Position numbers and translations under genes: made by a program. Positions 18,301-27,049 of a stretch of DNA of 64,000 bases are shown in pieces. Position 1 is the first letter of the stretch. Each line of letters opens with the position of its first letter. The notes under the pieces were generated by a model. It made no database searches, was not told where the DNA came from, and worked only from the letters and a program-made list of their open reading frames with translations. Origin of the DNA: Glutamicibacter arilaitensis Re117 (GTDB lineage Bacteria; Actinomycetota; Actinomycetes; Actinomycetales; Micrococcaceae); contig NC_014550.1 in NCBI RefSeq assembly GCF_000197735.1, forward strand, positions 2,356,001-2,420,000, written 5' to 3'.

Positions 18301-20214
18301 TGCGCAGTAAGCGTCAGCGAGCTTGCTTTCCACGGACTTGAAATCGATCTCTTCATCGATCTTCAGACCCATGTCGTAGATGTAGCGTTCGCCGATCCCT
18401 TCTGGATTCAACTCATATGGGCGCTCGTCAACGACTTCAAGTCCCAGGTGCTGCAGAACTGGCAAGATGCGCGAGAGCAGCAGCGGCTTGGTGACATAGA
18501 TCTTCATGCGCTTGGAAACAGGAGAATCTTCGTCCTGCTTCTCGTCGTCGTAGAAGGAGACTACCGGGCCATCGACTTCTGGCTCGTTCAACTCGGTGAG
18601 CAGGTCGATGTCCTTCAGCGCATCTTCAATTTCGAATTGCACCTTGTAGGAAGCCGGGAAAGCTTCGGCCCACGCGTTGGACAGCGTGTTCGCGTCGCCA
18701 AGTTCCAAGCTCGCGCGTGCGGTGTCGACAATCGCATCGGACCAGGAACGCACTGCCTTGGCAATGCGATCTTCCAGACCCTTGGGATCAACTACCGGAG
18801 CCAGGCCATGACGCTGCAGACGCAGGCGGTAGAACAGTCGAACCAGTGCACCGGCACCCAGCTGCGCTTCGTATTCAACGGATTCAGCGTTGAAGCTGCG
18901 CTGCAGTTCCTGTTCGATGCGCAGGCGGACTGCGGTGGAGAAGCGGTCGCGTGGCAGGAATACCATGGCGGTGACGAAACGGCCGTAGTCGTCCTTGCGC
19001 AAGAAGACCGAGGTACGGCGGCGTTCCTGCAGGCGCAAGATGCCCAGGGCGATCTTGGTCAGCTCGTCGACGGAGATTTGGAACATCTCATCGCGCGGGT
19101 AGCTTTCCAGGATGGTGGTGATGTCCTTGCCCGAGTGGGAGTCAGGCGCGAAACCGGTGTGCTTCAGCACGGCTTCAACCTTTTCTCGGACCAGCGGAAC
19201 GGTCTTCACGCTGGAGGTGTAAACGCTTGAGGAGAACAAGCCGATGAAGCGGCGTTCGCCGTTGACGTCACCATTGGCGTCGAAGCTCTTGACCCCAACG
19301 TAGTCCAGGTACACGCCACGGTGCACGGTGGAACGGGCGTTGGCCTTGGTAATGATCAGCGCACGCTTGTCACGGGCGGTGATGCGACCACGGCGGGTCA
19401 GGTGCTGTGGACCCTGGTCCGCCAGATCACGCATCAGGCCCAGGCCACTGCCGGGGCGAGCAACTAGGACATCTTCGCCATTGATGGTGTCCAGTGAGTA
19501 GTCGCGGTAACCCAGAAAGGTGAACTTGCCGTCAGTCAACCAGTCCAGCAGTTCTGATGCCTGCTGTAGTTCTGCGATTTCTTCAGCCTTTGGCGTGTGC
19601 GGAAGGCTCTGGGCGATGTCTTTGGCGCGATCGAGCATTGCTGGCCAGTCTTTGACAGCTACGCGTACATCGGTCAGAACGCTGTACAGGCGTTCGACGA
19701 ATTCCTTGGCCTGCTCATCGCTGAGTTCGCGAGCAAGCTCAACAGAAATCCATGATTCGATGCGGGTTTCGGCACCGGCGGAAATCAGCGAGCTCAGATC
19801 GGATAGGGCGGCGGTGTCGCCGCTGGCCACGTGCTGCAGACCAGCGTGGCTGATCTTGGTAATTTCTCCGGTTTCGATTTTGCGCGAGACGACGAAGGTT
19901 GGATGCACCACGAGCTGAATCGGTGAGTTCAATTGCACCAATGCGGCCGTGACGGAGTCAACAAGAAATGGCATGTCATCGGTAACGATGTGCACCACTG
20001 AAATTCCGTTGTTGCGGGTAATGGCGACATTGGCGGTGTCCGCGTCGCGCTGATACCCAATTTCCAGATGTGCTGCCACGCGAGCTTCGAGTTCGTCGGG
20101 CCGATAGGCCGCCACGTCTTCGGTCGCAATTTGGCCATAGTACTCGCTCACCAATTTCGAGGTGAGTGTCGCATCCATGAATGATTCTGACATGCTGGAT
20201 TCCGACGAGTTCAA
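15385..20214 (-). CDS. gdh: NAD-specific glutamate dehydrogenase, large ~180 kDa class
   Basis: Interconverts glutamate and 2-oxoglutarate plus ammonia with NAD, generally in the catabolic direction for this class. About 1609 residues: long N-terminal ACT-like regulatory regions, then the catalytic core with SPRVEGTHFRFGAVARGGLR and the substrate/catalytic lysine stretch VPTGAKGGF, then the NAD-binding domain (GVGDMSGDVFGNG, KVVGEGGNLGMTQLGR) and a helical C-terminal domain. The frame is open to 20307. TTG at 20214 has GGAGG 7 bases upstream and is chosen; ATG at 20193 is the alternative. Confidence 0.94.
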   Translation of the reverse strand: MNSSESSMSESFMDATLTSKLVSEYYGQIATEDVAAYRPDELEARVAAHLEIGYQRDADTANVAITRNNGISVVHIVTDDMPFLVDSVTAALVQLNSPIQLVVHPTFVVSRKIETGEITKISHAGLQHVASGDTAALSDLSSLISAGAETRIESWISVELARELSDEQAKEFVERLYSVLTDVRVAVKDWPAMLDRAKDIAQSLPHTPKAEEIAELQQASELLDWLTDGKFTFLGYRDYSLDTINGEDVLVARPGSGLGLMRDLADQGPQHLTRRGRITARDKRALIITKANARSTVHRGVYLDYVGVKSFDANGDVNGERRFIGLFSSSVYTSSVKTVPLVREKVEAVLKHTGFAPDSHSGKDITTILESYPRDEMFQISVDELTKIALGILRLQERRRTSVFLRKDDYGRFVTAMVFLPRDRFSTAVRLRIEQELQRSFNAESVEYEAQLGAGALVRLFYRLRLQRHGLAPVVDPKGLEDRIAKAVRSWSDAIVDTARASLELGDANTLSNAWAEAFPASYKVQFEIEDALKDIDLLTELNEPEVDGPVVSFYDDEKQDEDSPVSKRMKIYVTKPLLLSRILPVLQHLGLEVVDERPYELNPEGIGERYIYDMGLKIDEEIDFKSVESKLADAYCAVVRNEAESDSLNALVLHEGLSWEEVSMLRAYAHYLLQLGVPNSTDFIANTLVGNPAVTHAIVELFKATFDPQLSTEASQASREKAHAEITEALESVPTLDADTLLRRIVKVIEATKRTNYFTTHQALAFKLAPEEIDFAPFPRPKHELWVYSPRVEGTHFRFGAVARGGLRWSDRREDFRTEVLGLVKAQMVKNSVIVPTGAKGGFYAKQLPNPAYDRGAWMEEGKGAYKVFIRTLLELTDNMVTDENGEHIEAPANVVRRDGDDSYLVVAADKGTASFSDIANSISADKGHWLGDAFASGGSVGYDHKGMGITARGAWESVKRHFFELGVDTQKDEFTAVGVGDMSGDVFGNGLRRTPTVKLVAAFDHRDIFLDPNPNAQVAFDERQRLYDLPRSSWADYNKELLSAGGGVYSRSLKSVPISPEVREVLGLDAGTTKMSPNELLKAILSAPVDLLYNGGIGTYVKSAAETHGQVGDRANDAIRVDGADLRVKVVGEGGNLGMTQLGRIGAARNGVLLNTDAIDNSAGVDTSDREVNIKIFVDRQIKAGNLTEAERTEFLLSMTDNIGDLVLKTNFEQNVLLLNEKHAALTWTPAYERLMQWLEKHADLNRGLEFLPSAEQLEARRAAGEAMTTPELAVLAAYAKIQLANALSESDLADDPYFAQTLKRYFPAKLVERFGDQLESHPLRREIISTVIANDIVNIGGITYVFRAMEETSASEVQIAKVFCALREIYGFERQFDAINAQPAGTDLEHWGRQHHDMRRLLDRATRWFINRVDQDLLVTEAVKRYESTVTELREALPTLVRGTDLERFEQWREEAMSQGIPERRASMWATQFESYALLDVADYVHRTETAPVKVAETYYVLYDQFGVDSLLNRITHLPRSDRWQALARAAMRDDLYTTIIDLTGNILDAHGDIADPAERVAAWEEANAANLDRAKTMFAEVNSLERDDMASLSVALRLLRSIVRR

Positions 20215-20303
20215 ATGAACGCCTCCAAGAACAAAGTTCGACGAATCCGCGCCTTTGCGGATCTCTAGTTTAATCCACATTACCCGGTTTTCATCGCTAG
20301 GGT

Positions 20304-21551
20304 TCAAGCTTTGGCGCGAAATCGACGACTAGTCTGATTCTTGGGTGAATCCGTGGATTTTATGCCTGCCAAGGACCGTATTTCGGTACGCAATGAACAC
20401 CGAGGGGCGATTTCGAGTAAAGGACTTCCACCGAGCACCGACGCGTTGCATGATGCGCTGTCATCGGGCAAATATCCAGCGATTTCTCGCGTCGGGCCAA
20501 AACGGTCCCACGCCTCAATCAATCGGCGTTTCGGACTGCGACCGGTGCTGCCGGTGCCCACCCGATTGAAAACAATTTTTGACTTCAGTCCGGGTAATGC
20601 TTCTTCAAGTTCATCTATGGCTCTCAAGGCTCGCGGAATTCCCACGCTGTCGGCCCGCACGATCATGAACAGCTCGTCGGAACATTGCAGCATCTCCACG
20701 GTGACAGCGTTTCGTTGCGGCGCTTGGGTATCGAAGCTGAGTTGTTCATCGAGTTCAATGTATGGGGCCAAATCCAACACCACGATGTCATGGTGTTCTC
20801 TGAGCAGCATTGACGCGCGGCGCAGTGCTGAGGCTCGAACTTCTGGCCAGCGACTGGCACGCGGGATTCCGGTCGCAACCCGCATGTTCGCCTCCCCGAC
20901 CTGGACCATGGAGCATGCGGCGTTGAGCCGGGCTACATCCACCGAGCCGGAATCGATCACCCGGCAAAGCTGCGCGATGGATGCCGATTCTTCCATCAGG
21001 CCAAGCTGGATCGCGATGCTGGCCGCATAGGTATCAGCATCCAGCAGCACCACATCCAGGCCTGCTTGCGCGGCTTCCACCGCGTAATTCAATGCCACAG
21101 TACTGCGTCCCGGAGATCCCGGGGCACTCCAGAAGCTGACGATCTTGCCATTGCACCCCGTTGATACATCGTCTAGTTCGAGCTTCTCGCCGGTTGCGCC
21201 AGCGGCGGGACGAGTCAGCGATTGCACAGTTGATGAGATGCGTTCTTCCAGCTCGACCATGGCGACGGTTGCAGGCAAATGCAGAACGTCGGGTAGGGGC
21301 TGCCAATTTTCTGGGCGTTCGAAGAACAAGACCACTGCTGTTTGGTGCATCAGCAATTCATCGATCTGTTCCATCGGCGGTACCAGTTGCGCATCAGAAA
21401 CCAGCAATACGTCAGCCATGCCGGTATTGCAGGCAGCGATTGCTTCTGCAATATCAGAGCAGACGCGTGTGACCATCATTTCCCCGCGGTAGCTTTCGAT
21501 TTGCCGGACGATTTTCTCTTGGTCCCCGAGTACTACTACCGAGATGCTCAT
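20304..21551 (-). CDS. CpaE/MinD-like P-loop protein with degenerate Walker A
   Basis: The N-terminal half (1-120) resembles a receiver-like domain as in CpaE of Tad pili. The second half is a ParA/MinD-type NTPase with LDADTYAASIAIQLGL (A' motif) and HDIVVLDLAPYIELDE (Walker B). The deviant Walker A should contain GKGGxGKS/T, but at 142-151 it reads SAPGSPGRST: both lysines are absent. Nucleotide binding or hydrolysis may be weak or lost. Its ATG overlaps the stop of the upstream SAF gene by 4 bases, so the two are translationally coupled. No pilin or secretion ATPase is nearby. Confidence 0.8.
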   Translation of the reverse strand: MSISVVVLGDQEKIVRQIESYRGEMMVTRVCSDIAEAIAACNTGMADVLLVSDAQLVPPMEQIDELLMHQTAVVLFFERPENWQPLPDVLHLPATVAMVELEERISSTVQSLTRPAAGATGEKLELDDVSTGCNGKIVSFWSAPGSPGRSTVALNYAVEAAQAGLDVVLLDADTYAASIAIQLGLMEESASIAQLCRVIDSGSVDVARLNAACSMVQVGEANMRVATGIPRASRWPEVRASALRRASMLLREHHDIVVLDLAPYIELDEQLSFDTQAPQRNAVTVEMLQCSDELFMIVRADSVGIPRALRAIDELEEALPGLKSKIVFNRVGTGSTGRSPKRRLIEAWDRFGPTREIAGYLPDDSASCNASVLGGSPLLEIAPRCSLRTEIRSLAGIKSTDSPKNQTSRRFRAKA

Positions 21552-22213
21552 TGTTCTGTGCCTGCGGGGTTGAAGACGACGATGATTCGAGATTCATTGG
21601 CTAATGCTTGGAGCAATGGTTCGAGCTGGTTCGGTTCGACCAGCAGTTCCAAGTTTGTGCCGTGGGTGCCAACCAGTCCCCCTCCGCTTTCAACGCGGGC
21701 CGCGACTTCGACCATGGAAGAGAGCTTTTCTGGCACCTCATAGGTGTTTCCGCTGGATTCGCGCTTCGCGATCCATACGTCGACAAAACTTCCCGGAGTG
21801 ATCGATGAGGAAAGATCTGCAGGAAGCTCAACGTTGATCGGCCTGCGCGAGCCAAGTGCACTGTTGGTAATAGAGGTGACCGGGATCAGTTCGCCGGCAC
21901 TAATGAAGGTATTTGCCCTGGCTTCTTGGCCTACCGGCATGTCCACATGCAGATAGTTTTCCAGAGTATCCCCCAGCTGGACTTCTTGGGTTTTCATATT
22001 CTCAGCCGTCAGTTGTTCCCCGAGGGTGATATTGCTGCTTGCCACGTACACCGTTGAGGTCTGGTGCAATTCACCGACCAAATAAACGGTGCCGGCAACA
22101 GAGGCAATGACCAGCACGGCACCGAGTGCAAGGCGCGGATCTTTCCAGCTAGGCCGACGCACGCGTGAGGCAGATGGGGTTCGCGTTTCCTGTGGGCTCT
22201 GTTCTGTCATCAA
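21548..22213 (-). CDS. SAF-domain (CpaB/RcpC-like) membrane protein
   Basis: 221 residues: a cytoplasmic basic N-terminus, one membrane segment (about 29-47, LALGAVLVIASVAGTVYLVG), then a SAF domain (VASSNITLGEQLTAENMKTQEVQLGD) and a C-terminal beta-rich part ending SRIIVVFNPAGTEQ. In Tad/Flp systems CpaB/RcpC proteins sit in the periplasm or outer face and help assemble the secretion channel. Here the gene is coupled only to the CpaE-like gene, so its role is unclear. Stop and start overlap by 4 bases with the following gene. Confidence 0.8.
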   Translation of the reverse strand: MMTEQSPQETRTPSASRVRRPSWKDPRLALGAVLVIASVAGTVYLVGELHQTSTVYVASSNITLGEQLTAENMKTQEVQLGDTLENYLHVDMPVGQEARANTFISAGELIPVTSITNSALGSRRPINVELPADLSSSITPGSFVDVWIAKRESSGNTYEVPEKLSSMVEVAARVESGGGLVGTHGTNLELLVEPNQLEPLLQALANESRIIVVFNPAGTEQ

Positions 22214-22303
22214 GGCTTCGACCTTCCGCCAGCATAGGTGCTTATGGTTGGTGAGCCTACGACAACTTAGTCCAGCTGAAAAGACTTGTTCTAGATTTGT
22301 GGA

Positions 22304-22864
22304 TCATGAAAGGTGCTTCGCTTCGACCCATCCAATGGCTTCGAGCGGAATCAGGAGTTGTGTTGAAACTTGTTGGGATCTGGCATATTCGTCGCGCGGG
22401 TGCACCAAAATCATCAAGAAATCTTTGGCTACCTGAGCCAAGGTGCCCTCTGCCAGGCTTATTCCGTCACGGCTGAAGATTTGGCATCGGGCGCGATCTC
22501 GAAGCAATCCGCGCAGCACGCTCGAGAATTTCACCGAACGGCCCGCACCGTGCTGATCGGCAATTGGCACCTTGCCTGGCGGAAGGGCCAGTGTTTGGAT
22601 CGCGCTGCACCGGATCACCCATTGGGAATGCTCCGTTTCGAGACAGATGTAGTCGGCGGCGCAAGGACCGAGCTTGGCGCGCAGTTCTGTTCCGCCAGAT
22701 ACCCGCAGTGCTATTTCATGTCCTGAAAAGCGCACCAACGTCGGGAGCAATTCGGCGGTGGCCCGTTCAATCCTGATGTTTTCCGCGATTTCTTCACGCA
22801 ACTGCGCTTGGCTTTGCTCATTTAGCTGAGCTTCCAGGTCGTCGAAAAGCGAATCCCACCGCAT
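22304..22864 (-). CDS. Conserved hypothetical protein (unknown function)
   Basis: 186 residues, not recognised. It starts MRWDSLFDDLEAQLNEQSQAQ, an acidic and Gln-rich helix, and continues into a beta-rich body (ALRVSGGTELRAKLGPCAADYICLE, QWVIRCSAIQTLALP). There is no signal peptide, membrane segment or evident catalytic motif. The body could be a small barrel fold. It is the first gene of the minus-strand set with the SAF and CpaE-like genes (90-base gap) and is divergent from the LysM membrane protein gene. Confidence 0.75.
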   Translation of the reverse strand: MRWDSLFDDLEAQLNEQSQAQLREEIAENIRIERATAELLPTLVRFSGHEIALRVSGGTELRAKLGPCAADYICLETEHSQWVIRCSAIQTLALPPGKVPIADQHGAGRSVKFSSVLRGLLRDRARCQIFSRDGISLAEGTLAQVAKDFLMILVHPRDEYARSQQVSTQLLIPLEAIGWVEAKHLS

Positions 22865-22930
22865 GCGCCCACTGTACGAGACTAAACATTTTTACGTAAC
22901 CCTATTCACAAAACGCGCTTTAAGTGCCAC

Positions 22931-22963
22931 TATAAACATCAAACAGCATCAAATGACATCAAA
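22931..22963 (+). promoter_or_regulatory. Candidate promoter with three 10-bp-phased CATCAAA repeats
   Basis: A TATAAA hexamer (22931-22936) is followed at once by three CATCAAA heptamers at 22937, 22947 and 22957, an exact 10-base period. They end 24 bases before the LysM gene start. The placement over the expected transcription start suggests an operator bound on one DNA face by a repressor. No good -35 was found at standard spacing. Confidence 0.5.
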
Positions 22964-22986
22964 ACATACCTAAGGAAGTGGATCGG

Positions 22987-23709
22987 ATGTCTCGCCAACA
23001 ACGAATACTCATCTTCGCGCTCTTCACAGCAGCATCATTGGTCATTAGCTATGTGGGCGTTGCATGGATCGCCGAGTACATCCAGACCGCTGACAACGGC
23101 CGGTCCATAACCGATCGCATCAAGCTTCTGCTCAGCGTTTCCTTGCTGTCTCTGCTCATGCTTCATCTGCTGCGTTTGGCCTTAGCCAGGCTGATTCGCT
23201 GGGCCTTTACACACAAGAAACGCAAGCTCTCGCGCCTTTTCCAACGGATCGCACCCGGGCTGAGCAAGAAAGTTCTCGGATCATTGCTTGGAACGTCAAT
23301 CGCGTTGTCCTCGACCACCGGAGCATATGCCATCCAACCGGTATCCATCGACCAGGCCCAGAGACTCGTGGAAAACCACGACCACCAGCTTGCAAATTTC
23401 CCCAATGCGCAACAGGCCTCGGTACCCAGCCCGCAATGGTTTCCAGACTCCATGAGCATTCCGATCGACAAGCTGGTCTCGCCCGGTGCCACAAATCCAC
23501 GCCAACGCGTGCAGCACCGCCCCGAAGTCGTTGTCGCCCCGGGACAGAACCTATGGAGTATCGCCGCGGATCACTTGGGAGTTCAGGCGACAGCGGAAGA
23601 GATCTCGGCATATTGGCCCAAGATCTATCAACAAAACAAGAAATCCATTGGTACCAATCCAGACCTCTTGCCCATCGGAACCGTGCTTGAACTGCCACCA
23701 GCGCATTAG
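22987..23709 (+). CDS. LysM-containing membrane protein
   Basis: 240 residues. There are two membrane segments near the N-terminus (about 6-29 and 45-66), a Lys/Arg-rich loop, a third hydrophobic stretch (LGSLLGTSIALSSTTGAYA) and an extracytoplasmic region with a C-terminal LysM-like domain (VVVAPGQNLWSIAADHLGV ... GTNPDLLPIGTVLELP). It may anchor to peptidoglycan. ATG 22987 is chosen over GTG 22978 because AAGGA is 10 bases upstream of the ATG but only 1 base from the GTG. It is followed 43 bases later by the Rv3235-family gene. Confidence 0.85.
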   Translation: MSRQQRILIFALFTAASLVISYVGVAWIAEYIQTADNGRSITDRIKLLLSVSLLSLLMLHLLRLALARLIRWAFTHKKRKLSRLFQRIAPGLSKKVLGSLLGTSIALSSTTGAYAIQPVSIDQAQRLVENHDHQLANFPNAQQASVPSPQWFPDSMSIPIDKLVSPGATNPRQRVQHRPEVVVAPGQNLWSIAADHLGVQATAEEISAYWPKIYQQNKKSIGTNPDLLPIGTVLELPPAH

Positions 23710-23752
23710 GCGGGCTTGCACCGCAAAGTAACTACGAAGGAGCCACTCCATC

Positions 23753-24274
23753 ATGAGCACCATCGCCATCAGCCCACGAAACGCCAACACCGAGTACTAC
23801 CGCCCGGACTTGTACACGACCGATCGCCCCGAGCGTTCCCAAGCCGCCGCTGCCCCAATCGAAACCTGCCCTGCGCCAGCCCACTTGCGCCGAGCCTTGG
23901 ATCATATCTTCCATCGCTCCGCAGTCCAGCGTGCCGAGCACCGGGCCATCATTGAGATCTCGCATGCCGTTGCCCGCGCAGTGTTTGAAATCCTAGCCGG
24001 CTACCGCACAGTAAATCAGCTCGCGTTCGTGATGGAACCAGCATGTATTGCCAAACTGAGGCGCCGGGCCTTATTGGAAACCTGCCAGTACACCGTTGAA
24101 CCACTGCCAGGCACGGCGCACGGGCAGATCATCTCCTTGCACCTGGACCGGTGCATTTCTGGTTCGTGGGAATGCGCCGTCGTCTTGGGCTTTAAATACC
24201 GCGTCCGTGCCGTGGCCCTCAAAATTGAGCCATGGCACGGACGGTGGCAGGTTACTGACGTCGAGCTGATCTAG
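23753..24274 (+). CDS. Rv3235-family protein
   Basis: 173 residues. After a variable N-terminus, the conserved domain begins [31 protein letters not shown] and ends [25 protein letters not shown], matching the actinobacterial Rv3235 family (unknown function), which usually lies near secA. It has no signal peptide or membrane segment and an Arg/His-rich composition. A GAAGGAG ribosome site precedes it. It probably shares an operon with the LysM gene. Its TAG stop shares the palindrome CTAG with the secA stop on the other strand. Confidence 0.85.
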   Translation: MSTIAISPRNANTEYYRPDLYTTDRPERSQAAAAPIETCPAPAHLRRALDHIFHRSAVQRAEHRAIIEISHAVARAVFEILAGYRTVNQLAFVMEPACIAKLRRRALLETCQYTVEPLPGTAHGQIISLHLDRCISGSWECAVVLGFKYRVRAVALKIEPWHGRWQVTDVELI

Positions 24275-26916
24275 CCGCGCTTCGCCTTCTTTTTCTTCTT
24301 AGCACTTTCGGCCTGGGCCTTCGTGGTGCTGGCCTCGCCATCCTCGTCAGGACCGGTGAACTGCAAGTTCTTAGGCTTTGCTGATTCGTCGATGGCTGGC
24401 GCTGCGGCTGCTTCGCTACCCGATGGAATGTCCAAGTTGAACAGGGTGCCGATGCTTTCTTCGCGGATCCCTTCCATCATGGTCTGGAACATGGTGTAGC
24501 CCTCACGCTGGTATTCCACCAGTGGATCACGCTGAGCCATGGCACGCAGGCCGATGCCTTCCTTGAGGTAATCCATCTCGTACAGGTGTTCCTGCCACTT
24601 GCGTCCAATGGTCGAGAGCACGACCCGGCGCTCCAGATCACGCATGGTGGAAGGACCCACGAGCTTCTCACGCTCCTCGTACTGGTACTGGGCATCCGAA
24701 AGGATTTCACGTTCCAGGAACTGCGCCGAGAGATGTCCTACGCCGCCAGCTTCTTCCACGACCTCGTCGAGGGTAATGCCGATTGGGTAGAGCTGCTTGA
24801 GGTTGGTCCACAACGACTTCAGCTCCCACTCACCGGGGTCGCCGACCTGAGTTGCTTCCAGCACCATGGCCTTGACCACGTCTTCCAAGAAATGACCGAC
24901 CTTTTCTTCAAGGTCATCGCCTTCCAAGATGGAGCGGCGGTCAGCGTAGATCGCTTCACGCTGGCGGTTCATCACGTCATCGTACTTCAGCACGTTCTTA
25001 CGCTGTTCAGCGTTAACGCCTTCCACCTGAGCCTGGGCAGATTCAATAGCGCGGGAAACCATCTTGGATTCCAAAGCCACATCTTCTGGCATCGATGGGT
25101 TATTCATGATGCGTTCAGCCATGCCGGAGTTGAAGCGGCGCATCAGATCATCGGTCATCGACAGGTAGAAACGCGATTCACCCGGGTCACCCTGACGGCC
25201 AGCACGGCCACGCAGCTGGTTATCGATACGGCGGGATTCGTGGCGTTCGGTGCCCAGCACGTACAGGCCACCAAGCTCGGCAACTTCCTTCGACTCAGCA
25301 GCAACGGTCTGCTTGGCCTTGGCAAAGACCTCGTCCCAGACGGTGTTGTACTCTTCTGGGTTCTGTTCCGCGTCCAAGCCACGGCGTTCCATCTCGGCCA
25401 CGGCCAGGAATTCTGCGTTGCCGCCGAGCATGATATCGGTACCGCGACCGGCCATGTTGGTGGAAACAGTGACAGCGTTCTTGCGTCCGGCCATAGCCAC
25501 CACGGCGGCTTCGCGAGCGTGCTGCTTGGCGTTGAGCACTTCGTGGCGGATGCCCTTCTTGGACAGCAGCCGGGAGAGGTATTCGCTCTTCTCCACGCTG
25601 GTGGTACCCACCAGGATTGGCTGGCCAGTTGCGTGGCGCTGGGCAATATCCTCTACCACTGCGTTGAACTTGGCGACTTCATTCTTGTAGATGTAATCCG
25701 ACTGGTCCATGCGGATCGCTGGCTTATTGGTCGGAATCTCCACCACGCCGAGCTTGTAAGTGCCCATGAATTCGGCAGCTTCAGTCTGCGCAGTACCGGT
25801 CATGCCAGAAATCTTTGAATACATGCGGAAGTAGTTCTGCAAGGTAACGGTAGCCAGGGTCTGGTTCTCCGCCTTGATCTCAACACTTTCCTTGGCTTCG
25901 ATAGCCTGGTGCATGCCCTCGGAGTAGCGTCGACCAGCCAGCGCACGGCCGGTGTGCTCGTCAACGATCATGACTTCGCCGTTGACGACGACGTAGTCCT
26001 TGTCCTTCTTGAACAGTTCCTTGGCCTTGATGGCATTGTTCAGGAAACCGATCAGCGGGGTGTTGTTTGCTTCGTAGAGGTTATCGATGCCCAGGTAGTC
26101 CTCGACCTTTTCGATGCCCGACTCCAGCACGCCAATGGTGCGCTTCTTCTCGTCGACCTCGTAGTCGTCTTCACGCTTCAGGCGCGAGACGATCTTGGAA
26201 AATTCGGTGTACCAGCGGTTCACGTCCCCTGAAGCCTGCCCGGAAATAATCAACGGGGTACGGGCTTCATCAATCAGGATGGAGTCAACTTCATCGACGA
26301 TCACGAAGTTGTGGCCGCGTTGGACCAGCTCATCCTTGCTCCACGCCATGTTGTCGCGCAGGTAATCGAAGCCGAATTCGTTGTTCGTGCCGTAGGTGAT
26401 GTCAGCCTCATACTGCTTGCGACGCTCATTAGGCTTCTGGCTGGAAAGGATGCAACCGCAGGACAGCCCGAGGAAGCGGAAAACGCGTCCCATCAGGTCC
26501 GACTGGTACTGTGCCAGGAAGTCGTTGGTGGTCACGACATGGACACCTTTGCCGGTCAGCGCATTCAGGTACGCCGGTGCGGTCGCGACCAAGGTCTTAC
26601 CTTCACCGGTACGCATTTCAGCGATGTTGCCCATATGCAGGGCCGCACCACCCATCAGCTGAACGTCGAAGTGGCGCATGCCAAGCACGCGGTCCGAGGC
26701 TTCGCGAACGACCGCGAAGGCCTCCGGGAGCAGGTCATCCAACGTCTCGCCGTTAGCCAAACGTTCGCGGAACTTGTCGGTTTCACCCTTGAGCTCTTCG
26801 TCCGAAAGTTCGCGAATTTCGACTTCCAACGTATTGATCGTGTCGGCGTACTTACGAAGAGTCTTCAGAATCTTCTTGTCGCCGGTACGCAAAATACGTT
26901 CTAGCAATGATGCCAC
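24271..26916 (-). CDS. secA: SecA, preprotein translocase motor ATPase
   Basis: Drives export of unfolded preproteins through SecYEG. 881 residues with Walker A TGEGKT at 103-108, [19 protein letters not shown] for the DEAD-like box, the second nucleotide domain with [10 protein letters not shown] and [13 protein letters not shown], and the helical scaffold/wing regions. The C-terminus is Lys-rich (KKKKKAKRG) and lacks the Cys-rich zinc/SecB-binding motif, as is usual in SecA1 of Actinobacteria. It appears monocistronic and is convergent with the Rv3235-family gene. Confidence 0.97.
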   Translation of the reverse strand: MASLLERILRTGDKKILKTLRKYADTINTLEVEIRELSDEELKGETDKFRERLANGETLDDLLPEAFAVVREASDRVLGMRHFDVQLMGGAALHMGNIAEMRTGEGKTLVATAPAYLNALTGKGVHVVTTNDFLAQYQSDLMGRVFRFLGLSCGCILSSQKPNERRKQYEADITYGTNNEFGFDYLRDNMAWSKDELVQRGHNFVIVDEVDSILIDEARTPLIISGQASGDVNRWYTEFSKIVSRLKREDDYEVDEKKRTIGVLESGIEKVEDYLGIDNLYEANNTPLIGFLNNAIKAKELFKKDKDYVVVNGEVMIVDEHTGRALAGRRYSEGMHQAIEAKESVEIKAENQTLATVTLQNYFRMYSKISGMTGTAQTEAAEFMGTYKLGVVEIPTNKPAIRMDQSDYIYKNEVAKFNAVVEDIAQRHATGQPILVGTTSVEKSEYLSRLLSKKGIRHEVLNAKQHAREAAVVAMAGRKNAVTVSTNMAGRGTDIMLGGNAEFLAVAEMERRGLDAEQNPEEYNTVWDEVFAKAKQTVAAESKEVAELGGLYVLGTERHESRRIDNQLRGRAGRQGDPGESRFYLSMTDDLMRRFNSGMAERIMNNPSMPEDVALESKMVSRAIESAQAQVEGVNAEQRKNVLKYDDVMNRQREAIYADRRSILEGDDLEEKVGHFLEDVVKAMVLEATQVGDPGEWELKSLWTNLKQLYPIGITLDEVVEEAGGVGHLSAQFLEREILSDAQYQYEEREKLVGPSTMRDLERRVVLSTIGRKWQEHLYEMDYLKEGIGLRAMAQRDPLVEYQREGYTMFQTMMEGIREESIGTLFNLDIPSGSEAAAAPAIDESAKPKNLQFTGPDEDGEASTTKAQAESAKKKKKAKRG

Positions 26917-27049
26917 GTGGTAGCTCCCAATATCTCAAGCACAGTAATTTCTGGCGTCTTTAGTCTACGTGAGGAAAACAGCACATCTTGCTATTTCAAT
27001 CTCGTTTGGTCTGTTCTCATAGCGAACAGCTGTTTGATCGACAGGCCTT

